Shown here: positions 8,119 to 17,287 of the stretch, piece after piece
How positions within the stretch are numbered: position 1 is the stretch's first letter
Layout: each line of letters starts with the position of its first letter
Source of the DNA: DATIYF01 sp035517775
GTDB lineage: Bacteria; Acidobacteriota; Terriglobia; Terriglobales; Acidobacteriaceae
Assembly (NCBI GenBank): GCA_035517775.1
Contig: DATIYF010000120.1
Location: 1-54,448 of the forward strand
Reading direction: 5' to 3'
DNA: 54,448 bases
Notes under the pieces: model-generated
The model's database searches: none
What the model was told of the DNA's origin: nothing
The model's input: only the letters and a program-made list of their open reading frames with translations
Program-made: the position numbers and the translations under genes

Positions 8119-8294
8119 GGCTTCCAGGATGTTCGAATCAAGAGGACCAGACAGGCTCATGTGGGGATAGACGCCCCCGGCTGTCCTGCGGAGCGAAGCT
8201 CCGCCGGCTGTCTGCCCTCTGGCTTCCACGATGTTCGAATCAACAGGACCAGAGAGGCTCATGTGGGGATAGCCGAGGGCGGCTGTCCCCACAT
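8119..8294. repeat. Two 52-bp direct repeats and a hairpin downstream of tyrS
   Basis: The 52-bp sequence at 8119-8170 recurs at 8221-8272 with three mismatches, a 102-bp period. Between them lies the perfect hairpin GCGGAGC-GAA-GCTCCGC. The second copy runs into a strong hairpin at about 8259-8294: CATGTGGGGATAGCC pairs with GGCTGTCCCCACATG around a 6-base loop, one pair being G-T. The hairpin follows the tyrS stop on the minus strand and may end or protect that transcript, although no T-tract is present. The open frame across it (8032-8292, minus) is only a by-product of the repeat. Confidence 0.75.
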
Positions 8295-8309
8295 GGATTT
8301 TGGCAGTGC

Positions 8310-9551
8310 TTATGGAATGATATGCACTCTCTTCAGGATCCTTCCCACCCGCACGTCGAAAGGGGGGCCATCGCTCATCACACTTGACCAGACCTCGGCA
8401 ACTGTGCGGCCATCTACCTGCACCGATCCTTGTTTCAACTTCCGATTCGCATCAGTAACAGAGTCAGCGAATCCGGCCTTAAGAAGCAGTTTATCCATCC
8501 TGATTTGCCACTGATTGCTTTGTATGTGTCGGGATTTAACGTCGTCGAGCTTGATCTGGACTAACTCGATCACGTCCGGCACTTCATCCTTCTGGAACTG
8601 CTTGGCCCAGTCTTCGCCAGCCTTGGCGGCTGCTTCAGCAGAATGAAAATCTCCCACAATGCGCGCCGCCAAGTCTTTTTTGGCCTGCATGGGATGCATC
8701 TCGCGCTTCATCTTTTCGATCTCGGCGATCTGCACATCAGTCAGCAGCTCGTAATAGCGCCACATCATTTGGTCAGAAATGGACATCAGCTTGCCATACA
8801 TTTCAAGCGGCGGCTCCTGAATGCCAATGGCGTTGCCCAGCGATTTCGACATCTTCTGCACGCCGTCGAGCCCTTCGAGAATCGGCATAGTCAGAACGAT
8901 TTGCGATTCTTGTGAATAAGCCCGCTGCATCTCGCGGCCCACCAGCAGGTTGAATTTCTGGTCGGTGCCGCCGAGTTCGACGTCGGCTTTCAAAGCCACA
9001 GAGTCGTATCCCTGCGCCAGCGGGTACAGCAGCTCGTGCATGGCAATCGGCTTTTCTTCCTGAAAGCGCTTGTGAAAGTCTTCGCGCTCGAGCATCTGCG
9101 AGACGGTGAACTTGGCGGCCAGGCGAATCCAGTCCGCCGACTTCAGCTTGTCGAACCATTCGCTGTTGAAGCGCGTCTCGGTCTTGTGCTTGTCGAGAAT
9201 CTTGTACACCTGCGCCATGTAGGTCTTGGCGTTGCGCATGATCTCTTCCGGGCTGAGCGGCGGGCGGGTGGCGGAGCGGCCGGTGGGGTCTCCGATCATG
9301 CCGGTAAAGTCGCCAATCAGAAAGATCACGGTGTGGCCGAGGTCCTGAAAATGCTTGAGCTTGCGCAAAAGGACGGTATGGCCTAGATGAAGATCAGGCG
9401 CCGTGGGATCAAATCCTGCCTTTACCCGCAGCGGGCTGCCCGCAACGCGGGATTTCTCCAGCTTCTCACGCAGCTCAGACTCTTTGACGATCTCGGCTGC
9501 ACCTTTCTTGATGTAGGTAAGTTGTTCATCCACCGGGGCGAAGTTGGGCAT
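8310..9551 (-). CDS. tyrS: Tyrosyl-tRNA synthetase
   Basis: Charges tRNA-Tyr with tyrosine. I place the start at the ATG at 9551 (413 aa, normal length). The frame is open upstream to 10136, but that part is antisense to purN and not protein-like. Class I motifs are present: DLHLGH (HIGH-type) after GFDPTAPD, and KMSKS. DVELGGTDQKFNLLVGR is the tyrosine/tRNA region. An S4-like RNA-binding domain closes the protein (residues about 350-413). It is divergent from purN, with 93 bp between starts. Confidence 0.96.
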   Translation of the reverse strand: MPNFAPVDEQLTYIKKGAAEIVKESELREKLEKSRVAGSPLRVKAGFDPTAPDLHLGHTVLLRKLKHFQDLGHTVIFLIGDFTGMIGDPTGRSATRPPLSPEEIMRNAKTYMAQVYKILDKHKTETRFNSEWFDKLKSADWIRLAAKFTVSQMLEREDFHKRFQEEKPIAMHELLYPLAQGYDSVALKADVELGGTDQKFNLLVGREMQRAYSQESQIVLTMPILEGLDGVQKMSKSLGNAIGIQEPPLEMYGKLMSISDQMMWRYYELLTDVQIAEIEKMKREMHPMQAKKDLAARIVGDFHSAEAAAKAGEDWAKQFQKDEVPDVIELVQIKLDDVKSRHIQSNQWQIRMDKLLLKAGFADSVTDANRKLKQGSVQVDGRTVAEVWSSVMSDGPPFDVRVGRILKRVHIIP

Positions 9552-9644
9552 AAGGGGAAGATTATAGCGTGCGCACTGGGCCAGCTCTGCGGCCCGCGGG
9601 CCGGGCGCTTGGTCTATGATGAATCCGCAAGCCGGAGGGGCGGC

Positions 9645-10244
9645 GTGAAAAATCTCGGCATCCTGCTTTCCGGGCGCGGCTCGAACTTCGAAGCCATCGC
9701 CAGAAATGTGGCCGCCGGAAAAATTCCGAATGCGCACATTGCAGTGGTGGTCTCGAACCTCGCCGCAGCCGGGGGCCTCGAAGTGGCGCGCGCGATGAAG
9801 CTGAACGCTCTGGCCATTCCCTCCAAAGGCAAAGCGCGCGAAGAACATGACCGCGAGGTGGTGGCCGCGCTCCATGAGCACGAAGTTGACTTGGTCTGTC
9901 TTGCCGGATACATGCGCCTGCTCTCGCCCTGGTTCGTGCGCCAGTTTCCCCAGCGCATTTTGAACATTCACCCTTCGCTGCTGCCCGCCTTTCCCGGGCT
10001 TGAGGCGCAGCAGCAGGCCTTTGCCTACGGAGTGAAGGTCTCGGGCTGCACCGTCCATTTTGTGGATGAAGAGCTCGACCACGGACCGATCATCGTGCAG
10101 AAGGCGGTGCCGGTGCTGGCCAGCGATGATGAGCACAGCCTCTCAGCGCGCATCCTCGAGCAGGAGCACATCGCTTATAGCGAAGCCATCAATCTTGTGC
10201 TGCAGGGGCGGTTCGAAGTCACCGGGCGAAGATTCACTTCCTAG
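9645..10244 (+). CDS. purN: Phosphoribosylglycinamide formyltransferase
   Basis: Third step of purine synthesis: transfers a formyl group from 10-formyl-THF to GAR. The GTG at 9645 follows a GGAGGGG ribosome site and gives 199 aa. Motifs: N-terminal LGILLSGRGSNFEAI (phosphate loop), AGYMRLLSPWFV, the active-site NIHPSLLPAFPG (Asn and His) and HFVDEELDHGPII with the catalytic Asp. A longer open frame begins at 9387, but the extra part overlaps the tyrS 5' region and is not family-like. No other purine genes lie nearby. Confidence 0.95.
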   Translation: MKNLGILLSGRGSNFEAIARNVAAGKIPNAHIAVVVSNLAAAGGLEVARAMKLNALAIPSKGKAREEHDREVVAALHEHEVDLVCLAGYMRLLSPWFVRQFPQRILNIHPSLLPAFPGLEAQQQAFAYGVKVSGCTVHFVDEELDHGPIIVQKAVPVLASDDEHSLSARILEQEHIAYSEAINLVLQGRFEVTGRRFTS

Positions 10245-10339
10245 ATTTTTCGTTGCGTCATGTCTTCGTGAGACTTCGTGCCCCTGGTGGTTCCGGTTTT
10301 CTCCGCCTGCCGTCAGACTGAAACCCACTACCGCCCGGT

Positions 10340-10369
10340 TTGACACTTCTTCCGATCGGCCCTTAGAAT
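10340..10369 (+). promoter_or_regulatory. Candidate sigma-70-type promoter for the Met tRNA
   Basis: TTGACA at 10340-10345 and TAGAAT at 10364-10369 with an 18-bp spacer. It is the best promoter-like pair upstream of the tRNA gene, giving a leader of about 120 bases. Confidence 0.55.
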
Positions 10370-10496
10370 CAATAGGTTGGATGCAGCGAGAGGCCCTCTG
10401 CTGCCGGCCGCTTCTTCCCGAGAGGTTCGGGAAATCCAACCTGGCCCGGCGCCGGCTTGCCTCATCGGCGTTTCCCTGCAAAAGTATTAGCAGCGT

Positions 10497-10573
<77 letters not shown>

Positions 10574-10775
10574 GGACTTGTTCCGCTCGCTCCGGAATTC
10601 GCCAGCGGGCTGCTTCACCGCTTGGCTCAGGTCACGCCCGCTAGACGGCCCAAGTTCGACTCCACCCGCCGCCGACCTCACGTTATCTTCCCGTTTCCCT
10701 CCCGTTTCGGGAAGGCAGCAAAGGTTCGTGCCGGAAAGCCTTGACCTGCGCGCCCCTGGGCGGCAGCATGCTCGT

Positions 10776-11099
10776 ATGGAGAGCGATAGTTTTGTCCCAT
10801 TGTTCTGGTTGGGGGTTGCGCTGCTGGTCTTCGGCTGCATTGCGCTCTTGTGCCGCGCCGCCGGCGGACCGGCGCCCCAACTGCGCTATTGCAAACGATG
10901 CGGGCAGAGCGGCCGCACCACGAATTCTCGCCCCGGGTCGAACGCCGTTGAACTCCTGCTATGGCTCGGTGCCCTTGCGCCCGGCCTGTTCTACACGCTC
11001 TGGCGCAACAGCCGCGTGCACGCTGTCTGCGCCGGTTGCGGCTCGGCAGAGATTATCCCTGTGGACTCCCCACTAGCTCGGCAGATGGGTTCGTCTTGA
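10776..11099 (+). CDS. Hypothetical membrane protein with split zinc-ribbon cysteines
   Basis: A 107-residue protein starting at the ATG at 10776. The layout is: a membrane helix (about residues 7-27), a CKRC pair (about 38-41), a second hydrophobic segment (about 58-78, LLLWLGALAPGLFYTLW) and a CAGC pair near the C terminus (about 88-91). The two Cys pairs could bind one zinc ion. I do not recognise the family. The frame is open upstream to 10578, but that part looks like repeat-derived sequence. No partner gene is close. Confidence 0.6.
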   Translation: MESDSFVPLFWLGVALLVFGCIALLCRAAGGPAPQLRYCKRCGQSGRTTNSRPGSNAVELLLWLGALAPGLFYTLWRNSRVHAVCAGCGSAEIIPVDSPLARQMGSS

Positions 11100-11325
11100 T
11101 TACCCGATTATCTGCTCGCGAGGAGCCGGGGTCCCTTGAAGCCCGCGCGATTCCGCCGTGCGCCGTCTGCCGCTCTTTCGTGCCACTCGTCCCACGATCA
11201 GGCCATTTGCGGCGGATGCTTGGACAAGTACGATAGTAACGTCTCTCAAGTCAGGCCGGTGATCTTGACTCCCTCCCAATCCGGCCAAGGACTCTTCCTC
11301 CCCACACGAACTGACCGGAGGTTCT

Positions 11326-12150
11326 GTGCGTCAACGGCGATTGGCCCTGGTATTGGTGGCGCTGTGGTGTGTGCTGGCGCTGCTGGTGTACCGGCGGGGC
11401 ATCAAGCCTACGATGGTGGTCGAAGCGCAGGTCACACGCGATGAGATCCAGTCGGATACGCCCATTTCGCCTAAGAAAAGCCGCCCCGTGGTTTACCGCT
11501 ACGCCCTGGTGCCCACGGGGGTGCATTCACTCTCTGACTATTACGCGGCATTGACCGATCCCGCGGTATTGCAGGCCTACAGCGGGGTTGACGTAGCCAC
11601 TCTGCACTTCCAAAAGCTGAAAAGCCCGCTTTGCGGCTATGTCGCTTTCAAGCGCAACGGGTTTGTGCAGTGGACCGAGCACTGCATTTCGATTAAAGCA
11701 GGCGAAGAAGTTCTGACCGACGGACATTCGATGATTCTGGCGCGCTGCGGCAACCTGGTCAGCCTGATGCCGCAAAGCCCGGCCGGGAAGCCGGCGGTGA
11801 GCATCTCCACGCTCGACGATGCGTTTCCCCCTGTAACTCCACCGGCGGTGGCCAGCGCAATTCCATCTGAGATTCCCGGCTCCGGGGGAGAAGGATCTCC
11901 CGCGCCCAGCGTGCCGCCCGCGATTTCAAGCTCCGGTTCACCCCCGAGCGGCACGGTCACTGTGGCGCCTCCCGCGAGTCTGCCTTGCTGCGGAGGCGGG
12001 GTAAGCCTGCAGCCATCCAAGCCTTCGACTCCGGTCTCGATGGCCGATGGCGATGACAACTCCGTGATTGTCCCCGTAGCGCTGGTGCTGTTGTTCGCCG
12101 CGGTCGGCGGCATCGCCCTCCATGAGCATCACGGGAAGCACCTGCCTTAA
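11326..12150 (+). CDS. Hypothetical protein with N-terminal signal anchor and C-terminal membrane helix
   Basis: A 274-residue protein with a GTG start at 11326, set by a GGAGG ribosome site four bases before it. Residues about 4-22 are a signal anchor. The middle (about 30-150) is a folded domain of unknown type with two Cys. A proline/serine-rich linker (about 165-235) follows, containing a CC pair. A second hydrophobic helix (IVPVALVLLFAAVGGIAL) lies near the end, before a His-rich tail (HEHHGKH). No family is recognised. The layout suggests an envelope protein held at both ends. Confidence 0.65.
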   Translation: MRQRRLALVLVALWCVLALLVYRRGIKPTMVVEAQVTRDEIQSDTPISPKKSRPVVYRYALVPTGVHSLSDYYAALTDPAVLQAYSGVDVATLHFQKLKSPLCGYVAFKRNGFVQWTEHCISIKAGEEVLTDGHSMILARCGNLVSLMPQSPAGKPAVSISTLDDAFPPVTPPAVASAIPSEIPGSGGEGSPAPSVPPAISSSGSPPSGTVTVAPPASLPCCGGGVSLQPSKPSTPVSMADGDDNSVIVPVALVLLFAAVGGIALHEHHGKHLP

Positions 12151-12253
12151 GCCGGCTCGAAAACTGATATCCACGAAGGGACGCGAAGCAAGGCAAGGCT
12201 CAAGCCTTCCTTTGCATGACGGTGAACGCTGAAAATTCCTGTAGGCTTGTCCT

Positions 12254-14080
12254 ATGGAGGAAGCCTCGCTTCTCCGGCCCCATGCATCTCCCGACCAGCC
12301 GCTTCTGGTCTATGACGGCGATTGTTCGTTCTGCAAAGCGTGGATTGAGTATTGGAAGCAAATGGCGGGCGGGCGCGTGCGTTACGCGCCTTATCAGGAA
12401 GTTGGGGAACAGTTTCCCAAAATTCCGCGCGAAGAATTCCAGAAAGCGGTAAAGCTCATTTTGCCCGGCGGCGAAGTGCGCAGCGGAGCGCACGCCGTGT
12501 TCAGCTCGCTCGAGGCCGCTCCCGGCAAAGGCTGGATGCTCTCAGCCTACGAGCACCTGCCGCTGGCCGCACCGGTAACCGAAGCCGGCTACAACCTGAT
12601 CGCGCGGCATCGGCCTTTCGCCTACAAGGTGACGAAATCCCTGTGGGGCCTGCCCATTGAGCCGCCGAAGTTCCGGCTGGCCTCGTGGCTGTTTCTTCGG
12701 GCGCTCGGGATCATCTACTTCATCGCCTTTCTTTCCTTCGGGGTGCAGGCGCCGGGGCTGATCGGCTCGCAGGGCATTCTTCCGGTGGCGCAGTTTCTTC
12801 CCGCGGTGCGGCAATATCTGGGCCGCGCGGCCTACTGGAACGTCCCCACGCTGCTCTGGTTGGGCTCGAGTGACGCCTGGCTGCGCGGCCTTTGGGTCGC
12901 CGGAGTTTGCCTTTCACTTGCCCTCACGTTCGGCCTGGGCTGGCGGCTGGTACGCCTGGCGCTGTTCGCGCTTTACCTTTCGCTGGTCACGACCGGCCAG
13001 GTCTTCATGGGCTACCAGTGGGACGCCCTGCTCCTGGAGGCTGGCTTTCTGGCGATTTTTCTGGGATCTTCTCCGGTCGTCGTCTGGCTGTTCCGCTGGC
13101 TGCTCTTCCGCCTGATGTTTCTTTCCGGAGCAGTGAAGCTTCTGAGCGGAGACGTGACCTGGCGCAATTTTACCGCTCTGTTCTATCACTACGAAACCCA
13201 ACCCCTGCCCACGCCTATCGCCTGGTACTTTTTTCAGTTGCCCCACTGGTTTCAGCGCTTTTCCGTGGGAGTGGTTTTCTTTGTGGAGCTACTGGTTCCC
13301 TTCCTGATCTTTGCCCCCCGGCGCCTGCGCATCTTTGCCGCCATCGCCCTCAGCATTTTTCAGGTCCTGATTTTTCTGACCGGCAATTACGCATTTTTCA
13401 ATCTGCTGGCCATCGCGCTGTGCCTGTTTCTGCTGGATGACAGGCTGTTGCGGCGCTTTCTGCCGGCAAGGGTCACGGCGCGCTCTCCCCAGGCCACCGG
13501 TAGCGCGAGAGCGCTGCTACGCAGGGTGGCCTGCCGTGGGTTGGCGACGCTGGTGATTTTCGTCAGCGCCTTCCAGTTGCTGGAGATGTTCGCGCACCTG
13601 CGCTGGGAGGCCGCGGATACCGTGATGGCGGCGGCCGGGCCGTTCGAAATCGTGAATACTTACGGATTGTTCGCAGTCATGACCACTACCCGCCCGGAAA
13701 TTATCGTGGAAGGCTCGAATGACGGCGAGACCTGGCTGCCGTATGAGTTCAAGTACAAGCCGGGCGGCCTGGCGCGGCGGCCGATGTGGGTTGAGCCACA
13801 CCAGCCCCGCCTGGACTGGCAGATGTGGTTCGCCGCACTGGGCAATTATCAGAGCGACCCCTGGACGCTTCGCTTCATGGTGCGGCTGTTGCAAGGCTCG
13901 CCCGACGTTCTGCGGCTGATGGAAAAGAATCCCTTCCCGCAGGCGCCCCCCCGGTATGTACGGGCGCAGCTTTACGAGTATCGCTTTACCAGCTTTGCTG
14001 AGCGGCGGACCACCGGCAACTGGTGGCGCCGGGAATACAAGGGCGAGTACCTGCCCGCGCTCTCGCTGCAGCGGCATTGA
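12254..14080 (+). CDS. DCC-type thiol-disulfide oxidoreductase fused to an HTTM/LMF1-like membrane domain
   Basis: 608 residues. Residues about 16-125 form a DCC (DUF393) domain with the redox motif DGDCSFC (21-27). The remainder is a multi-pass membrane region that reads like lipase maturation factor/HTTM proteins (GSQGILPVAQFLP, MGYQWDALLLEAGFLAIFL, NYAFFNLLAIALCLFLLDD). A soluble C-terminal part (about 500-600; PEIIVEGSNDGETW, PRLDWQMWFAALG) follows. HTTM proteins include the vitamin-K-dependent gamma-carboxylase fold and factors for folding of secreted lipases. The actual reaction is unknown. The DCC plus HTTM/LMF fusion is an informative arrangement: oxidative folding coupled to a membrane maturation factor is one reading. 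A GT39-like gene follows downstream. Confidence 0.8.
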   Translation: MEEASLLRPHASPDQPLLVYDGDCSFCKAWIEYWKQMAGGRVRYAPYQEVGEQFPKIPREEFQKAVKLILPGGEVRSGAHAVFSSLEAAPGKGWMLSAYEHLPLAAPVTEAGYNLIARHRPFAYKVTKSLWGLPIEPPKFRLASWLFLRALGIIYFIAFLSFGVQAPGLIGSQGILPVAQFLPAVRQYLGRAAYWNVPTLLWLGSSDAWLRGLWVAGVCLSLALTFGLGWRLVRLALFALYLSLVTTGQVFMGYQWDALLLEAGFLAIFLGSSPVVVWLFRWLLFRLMFLSGAVKLLSGDVTWRNFTALFYHYETQPLPTPIAWYFFQLPHWFQRFSVGVVFFVELLVPFLIFAPRRLRIFAAIALSIFQVLIFLTGNYAFFNLLAIALCLFLLDDRLLRRFLPARVTARSPQATGSARALLRRVACRGLATLVIFVSAFQLLEMFAHLRWEAADTVMAAAGPFEIVNTYGLFAVMTTTRPEIIVEGSNDGETWLPYEFKYKPGGLARRPMWVEPHQPRLDWQMWFAALGNYQSDPWTLRFMVRLLQGSPDVLRLMEKNPFPQAPPRYVRAQLYEYRFTSFAERRTTGNWWRREYKGEYLPALSLQRH

Positions 14081-14135
14081 ACTCGCCCCCACCGCCATCG
14101 CGGAACCCGCATACGCCAAAAAACGTAAACAAGTC

Positions 14136-15680
14136 ATGAGAAAATCCGGCATGGATCAGACCGCCACCCCCGTCGAAATTTCCACTGCGCCGGCAACCGG
14201 CCGCGCCGGGATGCTTTGGCTGCTGCTGATTGCGGCGGCACTGGCCGTGCTGCACTGCCTCACCAACGGCCGCTACGGCTTTCACCGCGACGAGTTGCAG
14301 TTTCTGAGCGACGCCCGGCACCTGGACTGGGGCTTTGTCGCCTATCCGCCCTTCACGCCGCTGGTGGAGCGGATCAGCATGGCAATTTTCGGGCTGTCGC
14401 CGGTGGGCCTGCGTCTTTTCTCGGTGCTTGCGCAGGCGGCGGTGATTGTGGTCACGGGGCTGATGGCATGGGAGCTGGGCGGCGGCCGCCTGGCGCAGAT
14501 CGCGGCGGCTCTGGCGGTCGCACTCTCCCCTCTTCCGTTATTCGAAGGCACCGAATTTCAATACACGACCTTCGACGTGCTGTGGTGGGTGCTGGTGGCT
14601 TATTTCGTGGTCCGCTTGCTGAAGAGCGGAAATGCCCGCTGGTGGCTGGCAATCGGAGCCGCCGCCGGGATAGGCCTGATGACCAAATACACTATGGCCT
14701 TTTTTATTACCGGAGTTATCGGCGGGCTGCTGCTCACGCCAGAGCGGCGGTTTTTCAAGAGCGGATGGTTCTGGGCCGGTGCGGGCGTTGCCCTCCTGAT
14801 TTTCCTTCCCAACCTGATCTGGCAAATTCAGCACGGGTTCATCTCCCTGCACTTCCTCCATCACATTCATGTGCGCGACGTGGGCGAAGGGCGCGCTGAT
14901 GGATTCTTTCTCGCGCAACTCTGGATTTGCGCCAACCCTTTCGCCGTGCCGCTATGGATCGCGGGCCTGCTGTGCTTCCTGCGGCAGCCGAAATACCGGC
15001 TGTTGGCTTGGATGTATCTGGTCCCGCTGGCCCTGTTTGTGATCGGGAGGGGCCGCGGCTATTATCTGGCGGCCGCATATCCCATGCTGATCGCTATGGG
15101 CGCGGCGGCAGGCGAGCGCTGGCTCCGGTCACTTTCGCGGCCCTGGCGGCGCACGGTGGAGGGTCTCTACTTCACCGGGCTTGCCGCCTGCGGCCTGCTG
15201 TTCGTAGCCATCATTGTTCCGCTCGCCGCCAGCGGCCCGCTGATGCGCTTTGCCCTGGCCCATAACGGCGATCTGCGCGAAGAAATCGGATGGAATGAAC
15301 TGGTCAGAACCGTGGCGCAGATTCGCGACTCGCTGCCTCCCCAGCAGCGCGCCAGCCTGGGCGTGCTGGTCGGCAACTACGGCGAGCAGGGCGCGGTAGA
15401 AATTCTGGGCCCGGCCTACGGTCTGCCCACCGCGATCAGCGGGACCAATTCGGCCTGGCTGCGCGGCTATCCCACGCCGCCGCCCTCTACCCTGATCGTG
15501 CTCGGCCTCTCGCAGGCCTACGCCGAGAAGAGGCTGACCTCATGCCGTCTGGCCGGGCACCTTAGCAATCCTTACGGGGTCAAGAATGAGGAGAGCGAGC
15601 ACCATTCCGATATCTTTGTGTGCGGCGGGCCTCGCCTGCCATGGCCCGAGTTCTGGAAGAAATTTCAGGATTTCGGCTGA
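14136..15680 (+). CDS. Family 39-like membrane glycosyltransferase
   Basis: A multi-pass protein of about 514 residues; the ATG at 14136 or the one at 14151 may be the start. After the first membrane helix, the periplasmic loop GYGFHRDELQFLSDARHLDWGFVAYPPFTPL holds the acidic motif (FHRDE) typical of ArnT/PMT-type glycosyltransferases that use polyprenyl-phosphate sugars. At least nine more hydrophobic segments follow, then a soluble C-terminal part (about 385-514). It could transfer sugar to lipid, peptidoglycan-linked polymer or protein; the acceptor cannot be told. It lies 55 bp after the DCC/HTTM gene on the same strand. Confidence 0.8.
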   Translation: MRKSGMDQTATPVEISTAPATGRAGMLWLLLIAAALAVLHCLTNGRYGFHRDELQFLSDARHLDWGFVAYPPFTPLVERISMAIFGLSPVGLRLFSVLAQAAVIVVTGLMAWELGGGRLAQIAAALAVALSPLPLFEGTEFQYTTFDVLWWVLVAYFVVRLLKSGNARWWLAIGAAAGIGLMTKYTMAFFITGVIGGLLLTPERRFFKSGWFWAGAGVALLIFLPNLIWQIQHGFISLHFLHHIHVRDVGEGRADGFFLAQLWICANPFAVPLWIAGLLCFLRQPKYRLLAWMYLVPLALFVIGRGRGYYLAAAYPMLIAMGAAAGERWLRSLSRPWRRTVEGLYFTGLAACGLLFVAIIVPLAASGPLMRFALAHNGDLREEIGWNELVRTVAQIRDSLPPQQRASLGVLVGNYGEQGAVEILGPAYGLPTAISGTNSAWLRGYPTPPPSTLIVLGLSQAYAEKRLTSCRLAGHLSNPYGVKNEESEHHSDIFVCGGPRLPWPEFWKKFQDFG

Positions 15681-15707
15681 TCACGCCTGCCGCGGGCGAG
15701 CGGAAAG

Positions 15708-15878
15708 CTAGGATTTTTTCTTCTCGTCGCCTTCTTCGCCTTCCTTCACGGCAGACTTGAAGTTCTTGATGCCTTCGCCCAGCCCCTTGCCCAGATCGGC
15801 CAGCTTGCTGGGGCCGAAGATCAGCAATGCGATAGCCAGGATGAGCAGAATTTCCGGCAGACCCAATTTGCCAATCAT
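15708..15878 (-). CDS. tatA: Sec-independent translocase subunit TatA
   Basis: A 56-residue protein starting at the ATG at 15878, with a GGGAGG ribosome site; the frame is open further up to 15935. It has the single helix LPEILLILAIALLIFGPSKL, the hinge FGPSKL and the amphipathic helix ADLGKGLGEGIKNFKSAVKE with an acidic-basic tail. TatA oligomers form the pore for folded proteins with twin-arginine signals. TatB and TatC are not adjacent, which is common in this type of genome. TatE-like naming is equally possible. Confidence 0.92.
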   Translation of the reverse strand: MIGKLGLPEILLILAIALLIFGPSKLADLGKGLGEGIKNFKSAVKEGEEGDEKKKS

Positions 15879-16026
15879 GTTGAAACCTCCCGGAGCCGCC
15901 TGGCGCTCTGCATGGCGGGGATGCGCCCCAAGCAAATTCTAGGCCAGCGCCTCGCGGGAGTCAAAGAAGCGGCCTCAAGCCGGGAAGGCTTCGGCCGCCG
16001 AGGGCTTAAAAGTAAGGCCCAAATGG

Positions 16027-17175
16027 CTACAGCGCTTCCATCAGCCCGGCCAGCAGGGCGGCGCGGCGTGGGAGTTCGGCGATCACAATGGATTCATGCG
16101 GGGCATGCGCCCCGGCCCCTACCCCGCCCAGTCCGTCGAGCGTGGGAACGCCCAAAGCCGCGGTGAAGTTTCCGTCGGAGCCTCCGCCGACCGCAGCTTC
16201 CCCGAGCTTCCATCCCATGTGCGCGGCCAGGCCGCGGGCCGTCTTGTAGAGAGCTGCCACGCCCGCGGTCCGCTCCATTGGCGGGCGATTGATTCCGCCC
16301 CTCACCTGCAGCCTGCACTTGCGGTTGAAGGGGCGCAGCGACCGCAGCTTGCGGTCAATTCCTGCGGCATCTTTCATGCGGAGGATGCGCACGTCGAGCG
16401 CGGCACTGGCTTCGGCGGCGATCACATTCGTCCGTGTACCGCCCTGCACTACCCCGACGTTCAGCGTGAGGCCGTGCTTCAGGTCCACCAGCTTCGAGAC
16501 TGCGGTGATCTGCCGCGCCAGTTCCACGATGGCGCTTTGCCCTTTTTCAAAGTCCAGGCCGGAGTGCGCGGCCTTGCCCGTCACCTTCAGCGTGTACTCG
16601 CCAACGCCTTTGCGCGCCGTCTTCACCGCTCCGTGCGGGCCGTACGAGGGTTCGAGCACCAGCACGGCCTCGGATTTCTTCGCCAGTTCCTCCGTGATCG
16701 CCCGCGATGAAGCACTGCCCACTTCTTCGTCCGATACCAGCAGCACGGTCACCGGCCGGGGCAACTCGCCGTGCCAGGCCGTCAGGCCTTCGATCGCCGC
16801 CAGCATGAGCCCGATTCCCGACTTCATATCGAGCACGCCCGGCCCCCACAGCCGTTTGCTGTCCACCCGGCATGGCATGGTGGCCAAGGTTCCGGCGGGA
16901 TAGACCGTATCCGTATGGCCGAGCAGCAGTACAGGCTTCCCCGTGCGCTTGCCGGCAAACTCCACCTGCAGGTGATTGCCAAAATCGGCGCTCGAATGCA
17001 TTCGAGCGCGCCCGCCCAGCGCTTCAAATTTCGCCCCCAGTAAAGCCGCCAGACAACTCACGGCTTCTTTCTGATCGCTGGGAGATTCCAGTTCGACCAG
17101 TTGCTGAATGGTGTGGACCATCTGTTCGGTCTGGTCGGCAAAATAGCGCAACCGCTCAGCCGTCGGTGAGTTCAT
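16027..17175 (-). CDS. M20 family metallopeptidase (glutamate carboxypeptidase-like)
   Basis: 382 residues from the ATG at 17175; upstream extension of the frame overlaps fabZ in antisense and is discarded. Metal and catalytic motifs: GHTDTVYP (first metal His and catalytic Asp), GPGVLDMKSG (bridging Asp), SDEEVGS (general-base Glu), VLEPSYG and a C-terminal His (HAPHES). An internal dimerisation domain begins at TGKAAHSG. The wording is closest to carboxypeptidase G2-like enzymes that release C-terminal glutamate from folates or peptides. No signal peptide is seen, so it is probably cytoplasmic. It is divergent from fabZ (112 bp). Confidence 0.88.
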   Translation of the reverse strand: MNSPTAERLRYFADQTEQMVHTIQQLVELESPSDQKEAVSCLAALLGAKFEALGGRARMHSSADFGNHLQVEFAGKRTGKPVLLLGHTDTVYPAGTLATMPCRVDSKRLWGPGVLDMKSGIGLMLAAIEGLTAWHGELPRPVTVLLVSDEEVGSASSRAITEELAKKSEAVLVLEPSYGPHGAVKTARKGVGEYTLKVTGKAAHSGLDFEKGQSAIVELARQITAVSKLVDLKHGLTLNVGVVQGGTRTNVIAAEASAALDVRILRMKDAAGIDRKLRSLRPFNRKCRLQVRGGINRPPMERTAGVAALYKTARGLAAHMGWKLGEAAVGGGSDGNFTAALGVPTLDGLGGVGAGAHAPHESIVIAELPRRAALLAGLMEAL

Positions 17176-17264
17176 GGTTAGGAAGCCGCTCTCCCGCGGG
17201 GCTTGTGGTGCGCCGGCGCGGGGCGTCACGCCCTTGCCCAGCGAATTCCAGGCGCGCCATACAG

Positions 17265-17270
17265 TATAAT
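17265..17270 (+). promoter_or_regulatory. Candidate -10 box of the fabZ promoter
   Basis: A perfect TATAAT lies 17 bp before the fabZ ATG. No good -35 box is visible at the usual spacing, so this is a partial promoter signal. The predicted 5' leader would be only about 11 bases. Confidence 0.45.
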
Positions 17271-17287
17271 TCTCGCCCAGAGCAAGG

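Noticed and set aside
8032..8292. Open frame of 86 residues on the minus strand with an internal repeat
   Set aside because: It is created by the 52-bp direct repeat; no ribosome site or family similarity.
9552..10136. Upstream extension of the tyrS frame giving a 608-residue protein
   Set aside because: The extra part lies antisense to purN, has no TyrS-like text, and the ATG at 9551 gives the normal family length.
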